Shown here: positions 1-5,581 of the stretch, one piece after another
How positions within the stretch are numbered: position 1 is the stretch's first letter
How the letters are laid out: each line of letters opens with the position of its first letter
Assembly: GCA_020431945.1 (NCBI GenBank)
Contig: JAGQHH010000382.1
Span: forward strand, 1-6,473
DNA from: Cyanobacteria bacterium HKST-UBA02
GTDB lineage: Bacteria > Cyanobacteriota > Vampirovibrionia > Obscuribacterales > Obscuribacteraceae
Reading direction: 5' to 3'
Length of the DNA stretch: 6,473 nucleotides
Program-made: the position numbers and the translations under genes
Notes under the pieces: model-generated
Database searches by the model: none
Told to the model about the DNA's origin: nothing
The model's input: the letters and a program-made list of their open reading frames with translations, nothing else

Positions 1-162
1 TTCGGCTCGGTGATCACCAACGGCAAAGCTCATGAGCTCATGGCGGATCACTTCGCCAACCCGGACCGGGAGCACGATCTCTGGATGCTCGTCCGGCTCG
101 GTCACAGCGACCTGCCTCCCAAGGCATGGCGCCTCACCCTCGACCAGCTCCTGGTCGACTGA
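1..162 (+). CDS. C-terminal fragment of an unrecognised protein
   Basis: Frame 1 is open from the first base of the window to a TGA at 160-162 and gives the last 53 residues of a protein whose start lies outside. The tail is soluble and charged, with residues such as NGKAHELMADHF and PDREHDLWMLVRL, and has no membrane segment. It uses G/C-ending codons like the next gene. I do not recognise the family. The next gene starts 35 nt downstream on the same strand with its own strong ribosome binding site, and I see no terminator between them, so the two are probably co-transcribed. Reality of the reading frame is likely from its position and codon use; the function is unknown. Confidence 0.6.
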   Translation, partial: FGSVITNGKAHELMADHFANPDREHDLWMLVRLGHSDLPPKAWRLTLDQLLVD

Positions 163-183
163 CTACTTCCCGAAACCCAAAAG

Positions 184-192
184 AAGGAAGGA
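184..192 (+). promoter_or_regulatory. Ribosome binding site of the ligase gene
   Basis: The purine-rich run AAGGAAGGA ends 5 nt before the ATG at 198. It decides the start. An in-frame ATG at 126 lies inside the previous gene's frame and has no such site, and the next in-frame ATG at 258 has none either. Confidence 0.75.
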
Positions 193-197
193 AAGAA

Positions 198-1739
198 ATG
201 CGCAGAATCTTCATCTTCGCATTCGTCGCCCTTGCAGCCCTGGTCCGCAAGCTGATCATGCGCAGCGACGTCGCCTACAAGCTCTTCTTCATTCCCGGTG
301 CCGACAACATGCGCACCGTCATCGGACTCTGGAAGGCGTGGTACGTCTTCGAGAAAGCCCGGCGCGAATGTCCTGCCTATGCCGATTTCCTGGACAAGCA
401 GGGCTTCAAGAAAGTCCGTCTCAGAGGCTGGATCCCGGACCTCTCATCCATCCCGCCCATGGACAAGGCGAACTTCATCAAGGTCTACAGCATGGCTTCC
501 CGCTGCTACGGCGGCAAGCTGCCGGTGCGTGGCGCGGTCATCGACCAGTCCTCCGGCTCCACCGGCAAACCCACCAGATGGGTGCGTGGTCCGGATGAGC
601 GCAAGGCGGTGGCGAGAGTAATGCAGCTGGCACTGCGCGAGCATGTCGGCGACAAGCAGATCCTCTTCGTCAACGCTTTCGCCCTCGGTCCCTGGGCTAC
701 CGGCATGAGCGTCAGCTATTCCATCTCGGACGAATGTCTGCTCATCTCGGTGGGACCCGACGTCGACAAGATCGTCGGTGTCCTCGAGGACTTCGGCTCC
801 GATGACTTCCTCTATGTCATCGCCGGCTATCCGCCTTTCCTCAAGATGCTGGTGGACAGCAAGAGGGTGGACTGGTCGAAGTACGACTCCATCGCTTTCT
901 ACGGCGGTGAGGGCATGTCCGAAGGCATGCGCAGCTACCTCCTCGAGTCCTTCCACGAGGTCTACGGCGACTACGGCGCCTCTGATCTGGAGATCAACAT
1001 CGCCGCGGAAAACGCATTCACCGTGGCTGTGCGCCGCCTGATGACCACCAACGAGTCCCTGCGCCGGCGCATCAACGCTCGCCTCTCCGGACTCCCCGGT
1101 CTCGAGCGCCTTCAAGACGCTCTGCCGCACATCTTCCAGTACAACCAGCTGGACTATGTGGTGGAAACCAATCAGGAAGGCGAGCTGCTCATCACCGTCG
1201 GGCGCGCCTCCAATGTCTCGCCCCGGGTCCGCTACAACATCCACGACAACGGCTTCGTGATGCTGCACGGGGAGCTCGCCTCTCTGCTTGCCGCCGAAGG
1301 CGTGGACGTGGGTGCCCTGCCTCCCGCCATCGCAGACATGCCGGTGATGCTCCATTACGGACGGTCGGACCTGGCAGCCTCTTACTATGGCTGTAAGATC
1401 CCGCCCACCGACATCGAGAAGATCGTCTTCGAGGTTCCGGAGCTGGCGCGGATCTACAACTCCTTCCGCATGATCACCGCGGAAGACGCCGAGCACAACA
1501 AGCACCTCACCATCGCCATCGAGCTGGCTGACGGTGCCGAACCGCCGGCGGACCTGGCCGCCATGACCGAGCGCGTCTTCGACCTGCTCGGCAAGCACAA
1601 CCAGGACTATCGCGAGTCCGCTCGCATCGCGGCACAGAAAGGGGTCTTCGCGAAGCTCGAGTTCTTCGGCTTCCGCCAGGGTCCCTTCGTGAACTCGGAC
1701 ATCCGGTTGAAGAACCGGTACACCGAGGACAAGAAGTAA
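198..1739 (+). CDS. AMP-binding ligase of the phenylacetate-CoA ligase (PaaK/CapK-like) type, N-terminally hydrophobic
   Basis: A 513-aa adenylate-forming enzyme, expected to activate a carboxylic acid with ATP and pass the acyl group to a thiol such as CoA. The phosphate-binding loop SSGSTGKPT is at 118-126. It is followed by GGEGMSE (236-242), the adenine/acyl-binding YGASDLE (259-265), the A7-like RVRYNIHDNGF (343-353, Asp350) and the hinge GRSD (388-391). K505 near the C-terminus is a candidate catalytic lysine. The order and spacing fit the PaaK-like family better than long-chain acyl-CoA synthetases. Residues 4-16 are uniformly hydrophobic after MRR and are followed by RK, with no clear signal-peptidase site, so a short membrane anchor is possible; this is not typical of PaaK. 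The start rests on the site at 184-192. The substrate cannot be read from the sequence. The gene probably forms an operon with the fragment upstream and is followed by terminator hairpins. Confidence 0.85.
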   Translation: MRRIFIFAFVALAALVRKLIMRSDVAYKLFFIPGADNMRTVIGLWKAWYVFEKARRECPAYADFLDKQGFKKVRLRGWIPDLSSIPPMDKANFIKVYSMASRCYGGKLPVRGAVIDQSSGSTGKPTRWVRGPDERKAVARVMQLALREHVGDKQILFVNAFALGPWATGMSVSYSISDECLLISVGPDVDKIVGVLEDFGSDDFLYVIAGYPPFLKMLVDSKRVDWSKYDSIAFYGGEGMSEGMRSYLLESFHEVYGDYGASDLEINIAAENAFTVAVRRLMTTNESLRRRINARLSGLPGLERLQDALPHIFQYNQLDYVVETNQEGELLITVGRASNVSPRVRYNIHDNGFVMLHGELASLLAAEGVDVGALPPAIADMPVMLHYGRSDLAASYYGCKIPPTDIEKIVFEVPELARIYNSFRMITAEDAEHNKHLTIAIELADGAEPPADLAAMTERVFDLLGKHNQDYRESARIAAQKGVFAKLEFFGFRQGPFVNSDIRLKNRYTEDKK

Positions 1740-1747
1740 GCCGCCTG

Positions 1748-1783
1748 GCGGGCTGCCGGTCTCCATGAGAGTCGGCAGCCCGC
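1748..1783 (+). terminator. GC-rich hairpin just after the ligase gene
   Basis: Arms GCGGGCTGCCG (1748-1758) and CGGCAGCCCGC (1773-1783) pair perfectly over 11 bp. A small inner TCTC/GAGA helix sits in the 14-nt loop. The stem begins 9 nt after the stop codon. The following bases are ACCAAAATT with no T-run, so it may act as a 3'-end stabilising stem or a weak terminator. Confidence 0.45.
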
Positions 1784-1815
1784 ACCAAAATTGAAACTTC
1801 GAGTCCAAGGAAGAC

Positions 1816-1870
1816 GAGAGCCCCGTGTTCCCCTCATGGAGAATCACCGGGGCTCTCTTCCTTCCTTCTT
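1816..1870 (+). terminator. Probable factor-independent terminator of the ligase operon
   Basis: Arms GAGAGCCCCG (1816-1825) and CGGGGCTCTC (1848-1857) form a perfect 10-bp stem. It is followed on the plus strand by a pyrimidine-rich tail, TTCCTTCCTTCTT. On the other strand the hairpin is followed by GTCTTCCTT, so it could also stop leftward transcription of the DHH gene. The tail has few consecutive Ts, which lowers confidence. Confidence 0.55.
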
Positions 1871-1951
1871 TCACGAGCCTCTACCATATCCTTTAGTATC
1901 TTGCGATTCAAGAAGAAGAGATGGAAAGCCTCGCGGCGAACCATCCCTTCG

Positions 1952-2004
1952 AGATGAGCAGGGCTCGAGTCGTCCCTGAAAGACGGCTGTTGCCCTGCTC
2001 ATCT
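1952..2004 (-). terminator. 13-bp hairpin across the stop codon of the DHH gene
   Basis: AGATGAGCAGGGC (1952-1964) and GCCCTGCTCATCT (1992-2004) are perfectly complementary over 13 bp, with a 27-nt loop that itself contains CGTC/GACG. The right arm contains the stop codon of the minus-strand DHH gene (1999-2001). There is no T-run on either side, so a Rho-independent terminator is doubtful. A 3'-end protective stem or a barrier between convergent transcripts is equally plausible. The stem itself is certain; its role is inferred. Confidence 0.4.
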
Positions 2005-3006
2005 TGCCACCTCCCCGGGCTCGGCGAAGGGCTCCACCACCGACAGGAAGTCGGCATGGAGCCTATCGATCTGCTCCTGGTCGGAGACATCCACCTGACC
2101 GGCGGCTTGCTGCGGATGACCGTAGCGCCCGTACTTTTCGGCGAGAGGTCGTAAGTCGACTCGCTCGTCTACGGTACGGAAAGACACATAACCGTCGCCC
2201 CTGACCGCGCACATGTGGCGGCAGAAGTAACCCAGCTCCGCCATGACACCCCGGTGCGCTTCAGGATTCTCATCCTTCAACACAACGAAGCCGATCAGAC
2301 CACCGGCGGTGAAACGCATGTCTGCGCCACCAATGGCGGTGAGGATCGAGATGCTCTTGCGAACCATCAAACGTTTCTGGATGTCTACCAGGAGCTCGTC
2401 GGTGAGCCCATGTCTGGTGAGCACAGCCATGTGTCTGACAGCGTCGGCAGGCATGTTCTGGCGGAACCAGAACGTGTCGGTGAGAATGCTCACCGCCAGG
2501 ATGGGCTCCCGAACACCGAAGTAGTCGATGAGCAGGCAGCCCGCAGAGGGTGCCTGGCGAATGAAGGACTTCTCGTCATCCACCTCGCCGTGTCCGGCAT
2601 GGTGGTCGATGGTATAGACCTTCACTCCGCGCGGGTCGAAGCCCAGCCGGTCGCCATCCACCAGAACGATCTCGTCGGGTCTCCAGCTCTCGAGGAGCCT
2701 GTCGAAGACCTTCTGCAAATCGGCGGTGGTAAGCTCCGGAGTAACCTCGCCCCGAATCGTCTCGTGCAGGTCTCCCGGCTCGAGAATCCAGGCGATCTGG
2801 CCGTACATGGCCAGGGTTGGTAGAGTGTACGCCTCGAGCCCACGCTTGCGCAGGTGCTGAAGAAGCGCTTTGGTGGAAGCGACAGAGTCACCGTCCACCG
2901 GTTGAGCAGGACCGACCACCAGAGTCTTTCTAGCCCAGCGCCTGTGTGCTGGACCTCTGACGGCAGTGCGAGCCCGTTTCATCAGGCTTCTGATTAACGT
3001 AAACAT
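1999..3006 (-). CDS. DHH/DHHA1-family phosphoesterase (nanoRNase/pAp phosphatase-like)
   Basis: A 335-aa protein with the DHH phosphoesterase layout, normally a manganese-dependent hydrolase of short RNAs, pAp, cyclic-dinucleotide products or polyphosphate. Visible motifs are DGDSVAS (38-44), VDGDR (116-120), DHHAGHGE (134-141) and ILTDTFWF (174-181, Asp177). A C-terminal DHHA1-type substrate site, GRYGHPQQAAG (293-303), stands in for the usual GGGHxxAAG. The histidine that normally precedes the first Asp pair is absent: the stretch reads VVGPAQPVDGDS (30-41). The N-terminus is basic (RSLMKRARTAVR). ATG 3006 is chosen because AAGGAGG lies just upstream; the frame extends to an ATG at 3186, but that would overlap the preceding gene and has no such support. 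It is the last gene of a three-gene operon, 94 nt after the nucleotidyltransferase stop. The family is certain; the substrate is not. Confidence 0.88.
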   Translation of the reverse strand: MFTLIRSLMKRARTAVRGPAHRRWARKTLVVGPAQPVDGDSVASTKALLQHLRKRGLEAYTLPTLAMYGQIAWILEPGDLHETIRGEVTPELTTADLQKVFDRLLESWRPDEIVLVDGDRLGFDPRGVKVYTIDHHAGHGEVDDEKSFIRQAPSAGCLLIDYFGVREPILAVSILTDTFWFRQNMPADAVRHMAVLTRHGLTDELLVDIQKRLMVRKSISILTAIGGADMRFTAGGLIGFVVLKDENPEAHRGVMAELGYFCRHMCAVRGDGYVSFRTVDERVDLRPLAEKYGRYGHPQQAAGQVDVSDQEQIDRLHADFLSVVEPFAEPGEVAR

Positions 3007-3010
3007 ACTG

Positions 3011-3017
3011 CCTCCTT
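3011..3017 (-). promoter_or_regulatory. Ribosome binding site of the DHH gene beside a hairpin
   Basis: AAGGAGG on the minus strand is 4 nt before the ATG at 3006 and fixes that start. A perfect 6-bp stem with a 3-nt loop (GTCCTC-TCG-GAGGAC on the minus strand, 3018-3032) directly abuts it on the 5' side. A second stem, CTGGAGC/GCTCCAG (3050-3069), lies further upstream. Neither has a T-run, so neither looks like a terminator. Confidence 0.75.
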
Positions 3018-3100
3018 GTCCTCCGAGAGGACTGAGACAGGAACTTGCCCTGGAGCCTTGCAGCTCCAGAGCGGGTTCCTTCTGAATCGAAACTCGCTTC

Positions 3101-4477
3101 TCAGGCGCAGGCCAGAGCTTCCTGACCGTCGCCGCTGAAGCGATCCTTTGCCCAGGCGAGCGCCTCGGTGGCACTTGCGAAGGCACCCTGCCGTTGCGCC
3201 GAAAGGGCCTCTGCCAGCATCTCCCCGAAAACCGGACCCGGCTCGAAGCCGAGACCGATCAGGGTTCTGCCTGTGACCAGAGGCTTCTCCGGCTGCTGCT
3301 TGATCTCCTCGAGCCTGGCGAGCAAGAACCGCGTGTGCGAGTTCTCGATGCCGTTTGGCCGTCCGTTGCCGACCGCGTCAGCGTGCTGCAGGGCGATCAG
3401 GTCGTGGATATCCTCACGAACCAGAAGCGCCGCCAGCTTGCCAGGCCGTAGCTCCGGAACGACGTGCATGAGCATGTGCAGGCGCACCATTTCGGTGACC
3501 CGCAAACGGCTGGCGTTGGACAGCTTGAGACGCCGGCAGATACCGTCGGCGATGAAGGCGCCTACCTCGGCGTGACCCTCGTTGCTGATCCGCTCCACTC
3601 CGTCGTCGTCGGTCCAGAACTCCTGCGTGTCGGGCTTGCCGACGTCATGCAGGAGAGCGCCCAGCATCAGCTCGAAGGACGAGCCGGTGAGCTGCTCCAC
3701 CACCATCAGGGAGTGCAACCAGGTGTTGCCCTCGGGATGCCAGATGGGGTCCTGGTCGCCGCGATGCGTATTGCACTCCACCAGCTCCGGAATGATCTGG
3801 GTCATCAGCCCGAGCTCCATCAGGAGGTCGAGACCGACAGCCGGCCGGGCGCTGGTGAGGATGCCCTCGAGCTCACTGGTGATGCGCTCGAAAGAGACCG
3901 GCATGCCGGCAAGCAGCGTGTGAGCGCTGGCCTTGATGGCAGCCAGAAGCTCCGCCTCGATGGCGAAGCCATACCGAGAAGCGAACCGGACAGCACGCAG
4001 CATGCGCAGCCGGTCTTCGGAGATGCGCTCGAAGGCGTTGCCAACCGAGCGGATGATGCCCTGCTCCAGATCCTCGCGCCCGCCGAAGAAATCAAAGATC
4101 TCCCCGGTGAACGGATCCTGGAACATGGCGTTGATGGTGAAGTCACGCCGGGCGGCGTCTTGCTCCAGAGAGGTGACGAACTCGACCGTATCCGGTCGAC
4201 GGCCGTCGCTGTACTGTCCGTCCGCCCTGAGCGTGGCGACGTCGATGACCTCTCCTCCCATCAGCACCTTGATGACGCCGCGGGACTTGCCGTTCGAGAT
4301 CGTCCGAGTGAAAAGACGCTCGACCTCGTCGGGGAGAGCAGACGTAGCAACGTCATAATCGTTGGGCGTCAGCCCAAGCAGCTCGTCACGGACGCAACCG
4401 CCGGCGAAGGCGGCGATATGACCGTGGCGTTGCAATTCTGCTACCACCGAGATGGCAGCGTTTCTCTCAGTAGTCAT
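3101..4477 (-). CDS. cca: CCA-adding-type tRNA nucleotidyltransferase with HD domain
   Basis: A 457-aa class II nucleotidyltransferase, expected to build or repair the CCA end of tRNAs from CTP and ATP. The head has GGCVRD (26-31) with metal-binding Asp40 and Asp42 in NDYDVAT. RRDFTINAM (110-118) and the base-selecting EDRLR (154-158) with RMLRAVRF follow. An HD phosphohydrolase-like domain comes next, with H247, H255 and LLHDVGK (275-281), then EGHAEVGA. Poly(A) polymerases share the head, so A-adding activity cannot be excluded. The HD domain and the general length favour a CCA-type or multifunctional enzyme. ATG 4477 is chosen because AAGGAG lies 7 nt upstream; an in-frame ATG at 4507 would overlap the preceding stop and lacks such a site. 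It sits 26 nt after the unknown gene and 94 nt before the DHH gene, so an operon is likely. If the host has another cca, this copy could be specialised. Confidence 0.9.
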   Translation of the reverse strand: MTTERNAAISVVAELQRHGHIAAFAGGCVRDELLGLTPNDYDVATSALPDEVERLFTRTISNGKSRGVIKVLMGGEVIDVATLRADGQYSDGRRPDTVEFVTSLEQDAARRDFTINAMFQDPFTGEIFDFFGGREDLEQGIIRSVGNAFERISEDRLRMLRAVRFASRYGFAIEAELLAAIKASAHTLLAGMPVSFERITSELEGILTSARPAVGLDLLMELGLMTQIIPELVECNTHRGDQDPIWHPEGNTWLHSLMVVEQLTGSSFELMLGALLHDVGKPDTQEFWTDDDGVERISNEGHAEVGAFIADGICRRLKLSNASRLRVTEMVRLHMLMHVVPELRPGKLAALLVREDIHDLIALQHADAVGNGRPNGIENSHTRFLLARLEEIKQQPEKPLVTGRTLIGLGFEPGPVFGEMLAEALSAQRQGAFASATEALAWAKDRFSGDGQEALACA

Positions 4478-4484
4478 GGCAATT

Positions 4485-4490
4485 CTCCTT
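4485..4490 (-). promoter_or_regulatory. Ribosome binding site of the nucleotidyltransferase gene
   Basis: AAGGAG on the minus strand, 7 nt before the ATG at 4477, in the context GGAGAATTGCC-ATG. It decides the start over the in-frame ATG at 4507. The context closely resembles that of the preceding gene (GGAGAATTAGCC-ATG). Confidence 0.8.
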
Positions 4491-4503
4491 TCCGTCCGGC
4501 CGC

Positions 4504-5256
4504 TCAAAGAACGGTGACCGGACGACTCTGCGGCTTGGTGCTGGTCTGGGGAGCCAGCTGTGGCAGAAGACCTCCGTCGATAGCAGCCAGGAGCGCTCGG
4601 CGGTTTCCGAAGTCGAGCTCTTCGAGCTCGGCCTTCAGCTGACCCGACGACGTCAGGGGCTCGACGGTATCTGCCAGGGTTTCGGTGAGACTGTCGTAAC
4701 GCTTCAGCCAGAACCTGATGTTCAGGTGGGTCGCGTCACCCAGGTCACCGCTTGCCGTTTTGATGAAACGCTCGAGCATGCGAACCGCCAGATCGAAGCT
4801 GCTGCTGTCCTCGAACCGGTCCTTCTCGGCGGCTACAGCCGCTTCGAAAGAATCGGAATCGCAGGCGAGCCGGACCTCGTTGAGGCGGCGTGCTACGGTG
4901 AGCGCGCACGATGCCTGTCTCCAGGCGCTAACCAGCTGCGACAGAGAGCCGAAGCCCTCGTCCGACAGCAGGGAGTCCAGACCCCGTTCGGCTAGCAAGC
5001 CGGCGAGGGTTCGGCGATCTTCGGGCTCGAGCTCCTCGAGCTCGATCTGAACCAGACCGGCAGCCTGGCCGGACTGGACGAACTCGACGAATTGCTGGAG
5101 CACCGACTCGAAGCGGTCGTCAGCAACGAGGTGCTGATGGCGAGCTTCCTGAGGGTCTCCATCGTCTCCGTCGAGGATGGCGAGCCACCGCTCCCTGGCG
5201 GCAGCACGCAAGCGAAGTGCTGACAGCACCTCGCCGGCTAGTTTGATCAGTGACAT
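4504..5256 (-). CDS. Uncharacterised 250-aa helical protein with an internal repeat
   Basis: I do not recognise this family. The protein is 250 aa, acidic, apparently soluble and mostly helix-forming, with no signal peptide or membrane segment. The N-terminus is amphipathic and basic (LRLRAAARER, 14-23). Two segments resemble each other. In 49-97, residues SGQ are followed by ELEELEPEDRRTL (72-84). In 187-234, SGQ is followed by ELEELDFGNRRALL (210-223). The C-terminal 15 residues are Pro/Thr/Ser/Gln-rich and probably disordered. ATG 5256 is supported by GGAG 8 nt upstream; an in-frame ATG at 5385 would add 43 residues across the structured leader and has no ribosome binding site. It is the first gene of the operon, 26 nt from the nucleotidyltransferase, which suggests an accessory or regulatory role in RNA metabolism. 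That role is inference from context only. Confidence 0.75.
   Translation of the reverse strand: MSLIKLAGEVLSALRLRAAARERWLAILDGDDGDPQEARHQHLVADDRFESVLQQFVEFVQSGQAAGLVQIELEELEPEDRRTLAGLLAERGLDSLLSDEGFGSLSQLVSAWRQASCALTVARRLNEVRLACDSDSFEAAVAAEKDRFEDSSSFDLAVRMLERFIKTASGDLGDATHLNIRFWLKRYDSLTETLADTVEPLTSSGQLKAELEELDFGNRRALLAAIDGGLLPQLAPQTSTKPQSRPVTVL
4555..5112 (-). repeat. Diverged internal protein repeat (two copies)
   Basis: The two repeat units of the 250-aa protein are encoded at 4966-5112 (residues 49-97) and 4555-4698 (residues 187-234). Shared elements in order are an aromatic residue near the start, SGQ, an ELEEL box, a double arginine and a leucine-rich end. The match is by eye and is strongest over about 14 residues. 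Confidence 0.45.
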
Positions 5257-5264
5257 GGCTAATT

Positions 5265-5268
5265 CTCC
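5265..5268 (-). promoter_or_regulatory. Ribosome binding site of the 250-aa protein gene
   Basis: GGAG on the minus strand, 8 nt before the ATG at 5256. It decides the start over the upstream in-frame ATG at 5385, which has no purine-rich site before it. Confidence 0.7.
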
Positions 5269-5282
5269 ATTTTTTGTTCGTG

Positions 5283-5311
5283 AAAAAAAGCCACACCAGC
5301 CCCAGACGGCG
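5283..5311 (-). terminator. Weak stem followed by a seven-T tract in the operon leader
   Basis: On the minus strand CACGCC can pair with GGTGTG (one G-T pair) around a 10-nt loop. GC and seven consecutive Ts (5283-5289) follow. This resembles a weak intrinsic terminator only 26 nt before the start codon at 5256. That leaves no room for a promoter after it, so if it works it would be an attenuator rather than an end-of-gene terminator. Confidence 0.3.
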
Positions 5312-5336
5312 TGAACACCGGCGATATCAATTGCAC

Positions 5337-5378
5337 CTGAGACATCACTTCGCGCGGAGGCGAGAAATGAGGTCTCAG
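5337..5378 (-). other. Imperfect 42-nt hairpin in the operon leader
   Basis: CTGAGAC (5337-5343) pairs with GTCTCAG (5372-5378). Inside it TCA pairs with TGA, and TTCGC pairs with GCGAG (one G-T pair) around the 6-nt loop GCGGAG. Mismatches and small bulges separate the helices. The symmetry is visible on either strand; the minus-strand RNA would be the untranslated leader of the operon. Confidence 0.45.
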
Positions 5379-5460
5379 ACAGCATTCGGATCAGGCGTCT
5401 TTAGTCGTTTGAATCCAGGAATATGGTGTGAGCGAAGATATTTCGACCTTAGGTTTTGGA

Positions 5461-5547
5461 CTGAATACAAGGCAATATAAAGCCAGGTTAATTCAGCCTT
5501 GAATTCAGAGACTGAAGATTAAAACTGAGAAAATGCCCTGAATTCAG
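5461..5547. repeat. Cluster of CTGAATTCA-type palindromic sites
   Basis: The 13-mers GCCTTGAATTCAG (5496-5508) and GCCCTGAATTCAG (5535-5547) match at 12 of 13 positions and start 39 nt apart. The second contains the perfect palindrome CTGAATTCAG. Half-sites occur at 5461-5466 (CTGAAT) and 5491-5496 (ATTCAG), and a variant TTGAATCCAG lies at 5409-5418. Such a cluster upstream of an operon looks like a set of operator sites for a dimeric regulator. Confidence 0.45.
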
Positions 5548-5581
5548 CACTTTAAAGGCTAGCGCAGCTACTAAGCGCCGT

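Larger units (their letters stand above)
5257..5581 (-). promoter_or_regulatory. AT-rich spacer and likely promoter/leader of the three-gene operon
   Basis: This 325-nt gap is clearly poorer in GC than the flanking genes (about 37% at 5461-5520). I see no convincing gene or RNA gene in it. In the direction of the operon it holds, in order, a weak hairpin just after the isomerase stop (5557-5579), a cluster of CTGAATTCA-type sites (5461-5547), a TATATT that could be a -10 element (5474-5479) without a good -35, an imperfect 42-nt hairpin (5337-5378), a weak stem followed by U7 (5283-5311) and the ribosome binding site at 5265-5268. The layout suggests regulated transcription of the operon from inside this spacer, but no promoter can be assigned firmly. 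Confidence 0.5.

Noticed and set aside
126..197. Upstream start for the ligase gene at 126
   Set aside because: It overlaps the preceding gene and adds a Pro/Arg-rich stretch unlike the family. The AAGGAAGGA site lies before the ATG at 198.
444..1874. Long minus-strand open frame (476 aa) opposite the ligase gene
   Set aside because: The plus-strand frame has clear ligase motifs and a ribosome binding site. The antisense frame has no recognisable motifs, is rich in low-complexity Val/Asp/Gly/His, and arises from the GC-rich codon bias.
1791..1979. Small plus-strand frame (62 aa) in the convergent junction
   Set aside because: It spans the terminator hairpin, has no ribosome binding site and no recognisable composition. 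I do not consider it a gene.
2215..2823. Plus-strand open frame (202 aa) opposite the DHH gene
   Set aside because: It is antisense to conserved DHH motifs and has no supporting start signal.
3007..3186. Upstream start for the DHH gene at 3186
   Set aside because: It would overlap the end of the nucleotidyltransferase gene and translate the two leader stems. The strong AAGGAGG site supports 3006.
3464..4642. Long plus-strand open frame (392 aa) opposite the nucleotidyltransferase gene
   Set aside because: It mirrors a gene with all family motifs and has no motif or ribosome binding site of its own. It is a high-GC shadow.
5257..5385. Upstream start for the 250-aa protein at 5385, or a Trp-containing leader peptide
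   Set aside because: There is no ribosome binding site before 5385, and the frame runs through the hairpin and U-tract. The site at 5265-5268 supports 5256. The Trp codons are noted only as a possible coincidence.
5250..5480. Plus-strand frame (76 aa) in the AT-rich spacer
   Set aside because: It runs opposite the operon leader and its start overlaps the first gene's beginning. There is no motif or start signal.
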